Origin: Candidatus Geothermarchaeota archaeon
GTDB taxonomy: Archaea; Thermoproteota; Nitrososphaeria; Geothermarchaeales; JDFR-13
Assembly: GCA_015523545.1 (NCBI GenBank)
Contig: WAKB01000017.1
Coordinates: 1-35,299, forward strand
Direction of reading: 5' to 3'
DNA length: 35,299 bases
The position numbers and the translations under genes are program-made. Every line of letters begins with the position of its first letter. The stretch's first letter is position 1. Below, in pieces: positions 30,834-35,299 of the stretch. The notes below the pieces were generated by a model, which did not search any database, was not told the DNA's origin, and saw nothing but the letters and a program-made list of their open reading frames with translations.

Positions 30834-32018
30834 ATGAGGGGTCCCCAAACCCTCCTACCAATCCTCATCCTAGCCCTACTATTCCTAGCGCCTCTCGACG
30901 TGGCTGCCCAGCCCAACATCGATGTAGAGTTCTACTTCCCCCACTACTACAACACTACCTTCAAGGCCCAGACCAATGAGCAGGTAATCATCTCAGGAGG
31001 CTTCAGAGGCGGAGGCTCCTTCTGGGGAGCTGTATACATCACAAACGAGGGTGGGGAGACCATAGACCTGCTGACTGTTAGGCTTGACGTACCTATCGAC
31101 GAGGGATTCAAGGTACTCAGACCACCTAGGGATGGAGTTGCATCCGATGATGGGTCATACTTCGTAGCCAACGTGACCAATATCGAGCCTGGCGAGACAA
31201 GGAGGCTATCATTCCAGCTGGCTGTACCCGAAACCATTGAGCCCAAGGCCGTCGACTTCGTCCTGACCATCACTGATTCTGAGGGCAACGTAGTTTTCCA
31301 GGAGACATATAGAAGGCCCTTCGTGCCTGAGCCCTTCACGGTATACCTAGGTACGTTGATAGTATCACTTGTAGCTATAGGGGCCACCTTCTACGCCATC
31401 GAGAAGGGTAAGCTATACGGAGCATCATTCAAGACGAAGGACATTATATACTCCACGATATTCGGCATATTCCTCACGGTCTGGGTACAGGTCATAGGGC
31501 GTAGCCTAGGATTCTTCGCGATGACGAATAGGCTTCCGATACCATTCGTGAACTATGCTATAGGAGACATAGGTTATGCAACATTCTTCGTACTAGGCGT
31601 ATTAATAGTTAGGAAGCCCGGGGTAGCCACATTCATCCAGTTCGTCTACCAGTTCACTAGCCAGCTAATGTTCTACGGCTTCGACATAAGGTGGTACGTC
31701 TACGCCCTAGCCCAGGCAGTTCCAGTAGACCTATACCTAGCCATATCCAACAAGTACTTCCTAAGCCAGGCTGAGGGGGCAACAATACCGAGGCCCAAGG
31801 GGATATGGGCAGTTATCGACGCGGCCCTCATAGGTGGGCTCAGGGCCTTCTTCGCATGGATATCACTATACTACGTCTTCTACCCATACCTGAACCACTT
31901 CTACACCACGAGCTACGTGGTCTTCATGCATACAACTACGATGACCATCTTCAACATGATCTACGGAGCCTTCGTCGCACTACCACTCTTCAAGGTGCTT
32001 GAGAGGCTGATACCCTGA
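30834..32018 (+). CDS. Secreted beta-domain fused to a six-helix ECF S-component-like membrane domain
   Basis: 394 residues: signal peptide 1-25; an extracellular beta-sandwich (~26-165) with NEW3/CARDB-like features ('VYITNEGGETIDLLTVRL', 'ANVTNIEPGETRRLSFQL'); a membrane helix (~170-195); then about six helices (~205-390) starting 'FKTKDIIYSTIFGIF'. Six helices of this size, placed directly before a fused EcfA-A' and EcfT, fit the substrate-binding S component, and the gene order resembles YkoE-YkoD-YkoC (hydroxymethylpyrimidine/thiamine type). The extracellular domain is not part of ordinary ~200-residue S components. S-component identity is inferred from topology and context, not from a diagnostic residue motif; the ligand is unknown. 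Confidence 0.7.
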   Translation: MRGPQTLLPILILALLFLAPLDVAAQPNIDVEFYFPHYYNTTFKAQTNEQVIISGGFRGGGSFWGAVYITNEGGETIDLLTVRLDVPIDEGFKVLRPPRDGVASDDGSYFVANVTNIEPGETRRLSFQLAVPETIEPKAVDFVLTITDSEGNVVFQETYRRPFVPEPFTVYLGTLIVSLVAIGATFYAIEKGKLYGASFKTKDIIYSTIFGIFLTVWVQVIGRSLGFFAMTNRLPIPFVNYAIGDIGYATFFVLGVLIVRKPGVATFIQFVYQFTSQLMFYGFDIRWYVYALAQAVPVDLYLAISNKYFLSQAEGATIPRPKGIWAVIDAALIGGLRAFFAWISLYYVFYPYLNHFYTTSYVVFMHTTTMTIFNMIYGAFVALPLFKVLERLIP

Positions 32019-32094
32019 GCCCACCATCCAACCCCCACTTTTTATTCATCCCTGTCATGATACTATCTAGACATGCCCACCGGGGATAGAGGGC

Positions 32095-33801
32095 ATGAGT
32101 AGGGAGGTCGTACTACGGATAGAGGATCTCTGGTATAAGTATCCCTTCAGCGACGAGTGGGTCCTGAAGGGTATTAACCTAGAGGTTAGGAAGGGAGAGT
32201 TCATCGTCTTGACGGGTAGGAGCGGATGTGGAAAGTCCACCCTAGCCCTAACAATCTGTGGATACATACCACACGTCATTGACAAGGGGGTTATGAAGGG
32301 ACGTGTCATTGTGAAGGGTATAGATACGAAGACTAAGCCCCTACACCATCTCACCCAGCTAGTCGGGGTTGTGCTACAGAACCCTGAAGACCAGTTGTTC
32401 GCCCTGACGGTTGAGGAGGACGTGGCCTTCGGCCCGGAGAACCTGGCTATGCCGAAGGAGGAGATTATCCGCCGCGTCGAGAGGGCTATGAGGGATGCAG
32501 GTGTATATGAGATTAGGGACAGGCCCATATTCGCCCTGAGCGGAGGGCAGAAGCAGAGGACTGCCATAGCCGGTATCCTGGCTATGGAGCCGGAGATAAT
32601 AATCTTTGACGAGCCGACCTCAGATCTCGATCCCCAGGGGGCGATGGCTGTCCTGAGCGTGATAAGCGAGATACAGAGGAGGAGGGATGTAACCGTCATA
32701 CTTATCGAGCATAGGCTGGACGAGGTATCGAAGTATGCCGATAGGGTCATACTAATGGAGGATGGGGAGATAATCGTTGACGACGAGCCACACAAGGCAT
32801 ATACACGGCTCAACGAGTTCTTGGAGAAGGGTGTCAGGCCCCCACAGATCTCCGAGGCAGCATATAAATATGGCTGGAGAGACGGTATGCCGATAAGCCT
32901 CGAAGAGGGTGTCCAGCTATTCAAGCCCCTCGTAAACGGCCCCGTCAGGATCGATAGGCATGGAACAGGTGTCGGGGCGGGTGGCAGAGTAGCTATAGAG
33001 GTGGAGGACCTCTGGCACACATACCCCAACGGCGTAACCGCGCTTAAAGGGGTCTCCCTAACCATTAGGGAGGGGGAGTTCGTAGCCATAATAGGGAGGA
33101 ATGGGAGCGGCAAATCCACCCTAAGCCAGATACTGGTAGGCCTCCTAAAGCCTACTAGGGGGACGGCCAGGATATATGGCCATGACGTCAGGGAGACCCC
33201 TATGACAGAGATAATCAAGTATGTAGGCTATGTATTCCAGAACCCCGACCACCAGCTCTTCACGAACACTGTGGAGGATGAGCTTGCCTTCGGACCGAGG
33301 AACCTGGGGCTAGACGAGGAGGAGGTTAGGAGGAGGGTGGAGGATGCACTACAGGTCCTGGGCCTAGAGAAGTTCCGGGATAGGCATCCCCAGAGCCTAA
33401 GCAGGGGCCAGAGGAGGAGGCTGGCGGTAGCAACGATACTGACTATGCAGCCGAAGATACTAATTCTAGACGAGCCTACAACGGGACAGGACTGGGGCCA
33501 CTCAGTCAAGCTAATGGATCTCGCCAAGAGGCTGAATAGGGAGAGGGGGATAACAGTTATCTTCATAACCCATGACATGAGGGTCGTCGCCGAGTATGCC
33601 GAGAGAGTCATACTGATGCATAACGGAAAGATAATCTTCGACGGCGAACCTGGAGAACTCTTCAGGAGTGAGTGGCTGCCAGAGTATGACATACTACCCC
33701 CATACATCACCCAGCTGGGGATGAACATCTTCCCAGATAGGCCGGCGATACTCAGTGTAGAGGACTTCCTAGAGGTTATCAGGCCTGTCGAGACGGGGTG
33801 A
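32095..33801 (+). CDS. Energy-coupling factor transporter ATPase, two fused domains (EcfA-A', YkoD-like)
   Basis: 568 residues holding two ABC domains. Domain 1: Walker A GRSGCGKST (41-49), Q-loop NPEDQLF, signature LSGGQKQR (~148-155), Walker B EIIIFDEPTSDLD. Domain 2: Walker A GRNGSGKST (~333-341), Q-loop NPDHQLF, signature LSRGQRRR (~433-440), Walker B KILILDEPTTGQD. The NP(E/D)xQLF Q-loops are typical of ECF ATPases. The second signature has Arg in place of Gly (LSRGQ), so the two ATP sites may differ. The fusion supplies both ATPases of an ECF module with the S-like protein upstream and EcfT 6 bp downstream. Start ATG 32095; a T5 run at about 32038-32042 upstream probably terminates the S gene or forms part of a promoter. 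Confidence 0.94.
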   Translation: MSREVVLRIEDLWYKYPFSDEWVLKGINLEVRKGEFIVLTGRSGCGKSTLALTICGYIPHVIDKGVMKGRVIVKGIDTKTKPLHHLTQLVGVVLQNPEDQLFALTVEEDVAFGPENLAMPKEEIIRRVERAMRDAGVYEIRDRPIFALSGGQKQRTAIAGILAMEPEIIIFDEPTSDLDPQGAMAVLSVISEIQRRRDVTVILIEHRLDEVSKYADRVILMEDGEIIVDDEPHKAYTRLNEFLEKGVRPPQISEAAYKYGWRDGMPISLEEGVQLFKPLVNGPVRIDRHGTGVGAGGRVAIEVEDLWHTYPNGVTALKGVSLTIREGEFVAIIGRNGSGKSTLSQILVGLLKPTRGTARIYGHDVRETPMTEIIKYVGYVFQNPDHQLFTNTVEDELAFGPRNLGLDEEEVRRRVEDALQVLGLEKFRDRHPQSLSRGQRRRLAVATILTMQPKILILDEPTTGQDWGHSVKLMDLAKRLNRERGITVIFITHDMRVVAEYAERVILMHNGKIIFDGEPGELFRSEWLPEYDILPPYITQLGMNIFPDRPAILSVEDFLEVIRPVETG

Positions 33802-33807
33802 GGAGTT

Positions 33808-34836
33808 GTGCAGGATATATTGGCAATACTTTTAGACACACTTAAGTTCCTATTCGACTTCACAGTATTCTTCATCCTGGGCCCCGGAGTCATAATCCTC
33901 CTGATCTACAGGCTTATCCTGAGAGGCGCCCTGAGGAGGTTCTTCCTATACGAGGAGAGGGACAGCTTCTTCCACAAGCTTGACCCGAGGGTCAAGATAT
34001 TCTGGACATTCACCGTCACCCTACTAGCCTCGATCCTCGACGACCTACTCATCCTGAGCCTACTGTTCCTATGGGTAGTCCTCATGTGGATAGCTGCTAA
34101 GCCTCCTAGGGACAAGCTGATAACCATGCTCGTCCTACTCCTACCCATACCCATCAACAGCATATTCTACCAGGGGATACGCTACGGCTACGACTGGTGG
34201 AGCAGGAGCTTCATATACGACGTAACCCCGATCTACGAGATGCACCCCGGCCTAGACTACATACTCGGCGGGCATATACTCACGCTGGAGGGCATGTACT
34301 ACGGCGCCTTCCAGAGCCTGAGGATACTGGTGGCCGCTGGGAGCGGACTACTCCTAGCGATCTCGACAGCACCCAACGCCCTCCTACTAGGCCTGACAAA
34401 CTTCATTAAGAGGGGGGACTTCAGGATAGGTGTACCATACATTCTGAGCTTCGCGGTGGTCATAGGTATTAGGCTTATACCCAGCCTCTTCGAGGATGCC
34501 AACACCATCATAAACGCTGCCAAGGTGAGGGGGCTCTCCATGAGCCCGCCCAAGAGCAGGGATCCCAGGGAGCTTATCAAGGCCCTCAGGAACGCTATCA
34601 AGGTCTTTAGACACATGACGGTGCCACTAATACTCAGCAGCCTCAGGAAGGGTAGCAACATGGCGATAGCCGCTGATCTAAGGGCATTCAGGGCTAAGCC
34701 CAACAGGACATACCTGATCGAGAGGAGGCTAAACACTAGGGACTGGGCCTACCTAATAATAACCGCCGCGGTATTCATACTGGGCTGGTACCTAGCCTAC
34801 ATAGGCTTCGTGGCTACGCCAGGAATCATACTCTAG
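33808..34836 (+). CDS. Energy-coupling factor transmembrane protein EcfT (YkoC-like)
   Basis: 342 residues with several transmembrane helices (N-terminal ~10-33, a cluster at ~68-115, more after ~170 and a final one at ~312-335). The long cytosolic coupling region contains 'NAAKVRGLSMS' (~230-240) and 'AADLRAFRAKP' (~287-298), the two Ala/Arg-type motifs by which EcfT docks on the ATPases. 'FHKLDPRVKIFWTF' near residue 55-68 is the classical EcfT entry motif. The GTG at 33808 has GAGGAG 2 bases before it, 6 bp after the ATPase stop. A 40-residue hydrophobic N-terminal extension precedes the usual start of the family. It couples ATP hydrolysis to toppling of the S component. Confidence 0.92.
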   Translation: MQDILAILLDTLKFLFDFTVFFILGPGVIILLIYRLILRGALRRFFLYEERDSFFHKLDPRVKIFWTFTVTLLASILDDLLILSLLFLWVVLMWIAAKPPRDKLITMLVLLLPIPINSIFYQGIRYGYDWWSRSFIYDVTPIYEMHPGLDYILGGHILTLEGMYYGAFQSLRILVAAGSGLLLAISTAPNALLLGLTNFIKRGDFRIGVPYILSFAVVIGIRLIPSLFEDANTIINAAKVRGLSMSPPKSRDPRELIKALRNAIKVFRHMTVPLILSSLRKGSNMAIAADLRAFRAKPNRTYLIERRLNTRDWAYLIITAAVFILGWYLAYIGFVATPGIIL

Positions 34837-34838
34837 AG

Positions 34839-35288
34839 CTAGAGGAACCGGATATAAATGTCTGCATAGCCTAGGATAGCAGGGACAGCTATGAAGAATA
34901 CCCCTATCAGGCCCAGTGTCCACCTACCAATATTGACTAGTCCACGATAAGCTGTCACCGATATAGCCATACCTATAGCGCCTCCAACCAACGATGCCAA
35001 CAATGCGAGAGGCTCCGGAGCGATGAGTAGGATGTGTAGGAGCCCAGGGACTAGTGACGCCGCGAAGAACCCTTTGGGATGCCCCAGTAGATAGATGGCC
35101 AGCGCCATGACTGGGGCTGAGAGGGCGAGTGGACTCCTATAGACAGGGTTATACCCAGCCAGGTCTACTGAGAAGTAGAAGATGAGCATCAAGCCAGTGA
35201 CTAGGAGCCCGGTATATAGCACCGCCTCCCTAGCCTCGGTATATTGATATGCAAGCATTAATACTGAGCCGTATACCAGGGCCACCAC
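34839..35288 (-). CDS. Membrane protein of unknown function (possibly 5'-truncated by the window edge)
   Basis: 149 residues from the GTG at 35288, with about five hydrophobic segments and few charges; a Pro/Tyr loop 'AGYNPVYRSP' lies after the second helix. The frame remains open to the window end, so the start may lie outside. No family motif is recognised. It is convergent with EcfT, with stop codons 2 bp apart. Confidence 0.6.
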   Translation of the reverse strand: MVALVYGSVLMLAYQYTEAREAVLYTGLLVTGLMLIFYFSVDLAGYNPVYRSPLALSAPVMALAIYLLGHPKGFFAASLVPGLLHILLIAPEPLALLASLVGGAIGMAISVTAYRGLVNIGRWTLGLIGVFFIAVPAILGYADIYIRFL

Positions 35289-35299
35289 GAGAGGGGCCA

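Noticed and set aside
32067-33218. A 383-codon open frame on the minus strand opposite the EcfA-A' gene
   Set aside because: Its product is Ser/Thr/Pro-rich without any motif, and the plus strand encodes a complete ABC protein over the same bases. It is a compositional shadow.
1-35299. Mobile element, prophage, CRISPR or defence system
   Set aside because: No transposase, integrase, Cas, nuclease-toxin or repeat-spacer pattern is visible; genes, strand blocks and base composition look even throughout.

Overview
The window looks like a hyperthermophilic or thermophilic archaeon of the Thermoproteota (crenarchaeal grade). The signs are a TFB (archaeal TFIIB), an archaeal-type EF-2, a KaiC-like ATPase beside a companion helix-turn-helix protein, a Clp1/Grc3-type RNA kinase, two-domain Sua5, TATA boxes about 26 bp upstream of starts (many transcripts probably leaderless), heavy AGG/ATA/CTA codon use and short T-run terminators. 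I cannot fix the genus. I saw no tRNA, rRNA, CRISPR array, insertion sequence or phage gene, and no gene-free stretch over 300 bp.

Layout. 1-3.7 kb: the end of a membrane protein, a cysteine-free ThiF/E1-like protein, a small membrane protein and a K+-independent-type membrane pyrophosphatase. 3.8-8.2 kb (minus strand): a binding protein - fused permease - ATPase importer of the Fe3+/FbpABC-like type. 8.2-12.3 kb (minus): three cell-surface proteins, namely two with a similar Rossmann/GATase-like ectodomain and one metallophosphoesterase; two of the three end in an acidic Pro/Glu/Thr stalk plus a C-terminal membrane anchor. 12.4-15.8 kb: TFB and EF-2, convergent. 16.0-19.1 kb (plus): an Nramp-fold transporter lacking the canonical DPGN metal motif, a small membrane protein and another stalked surface protein. 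19.1-21.7 kb (minus): an operon of KaiC-like ATPase, Sua5 and an HTH protein. 21.8 kb (plus): a 50-residue protein that is about two-thirds Asp/Glu. 22.1-26.1 kb (minus): a polyamine-type (PotD-A-B-C) ABC importer with a Tat-like binding protein and striking inverted repeats around its two promoters. 26.1-29.3 kb (minus): an MTHFSD-like protein, an FMN reductase, an unknown secreted protein and a Clp1-like RNA kinase. 29.35-34.8 kb (plus): a surface phosphoesterase, a secreted-domain/S-component fusion, a fused EcfA-A' ATPase and EcfT. The window ends in a partial membrane protein.

How it fits together. Much of the region is about the cell envelope: three complete importers (Fe3+-like, polyamine-like, ECF), an Nramp-like transporter, an ion-pumping pyrophosphatase and anchored exoproteins. 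Twice a surface phosphoesterase lies beside an importer, which suggests (inference) that phosphorylated nutrients are dephosphorylated outside before uptake. Most distinctive are the ECF S-component fused to an extracellular beta-rich domain next to a surface phosphoesterase, the Nramp homologue without its metal motif, the hyperacidic mini-protein, and the nested hairpin/inverted-repeat promoter inside the polyamine operon.
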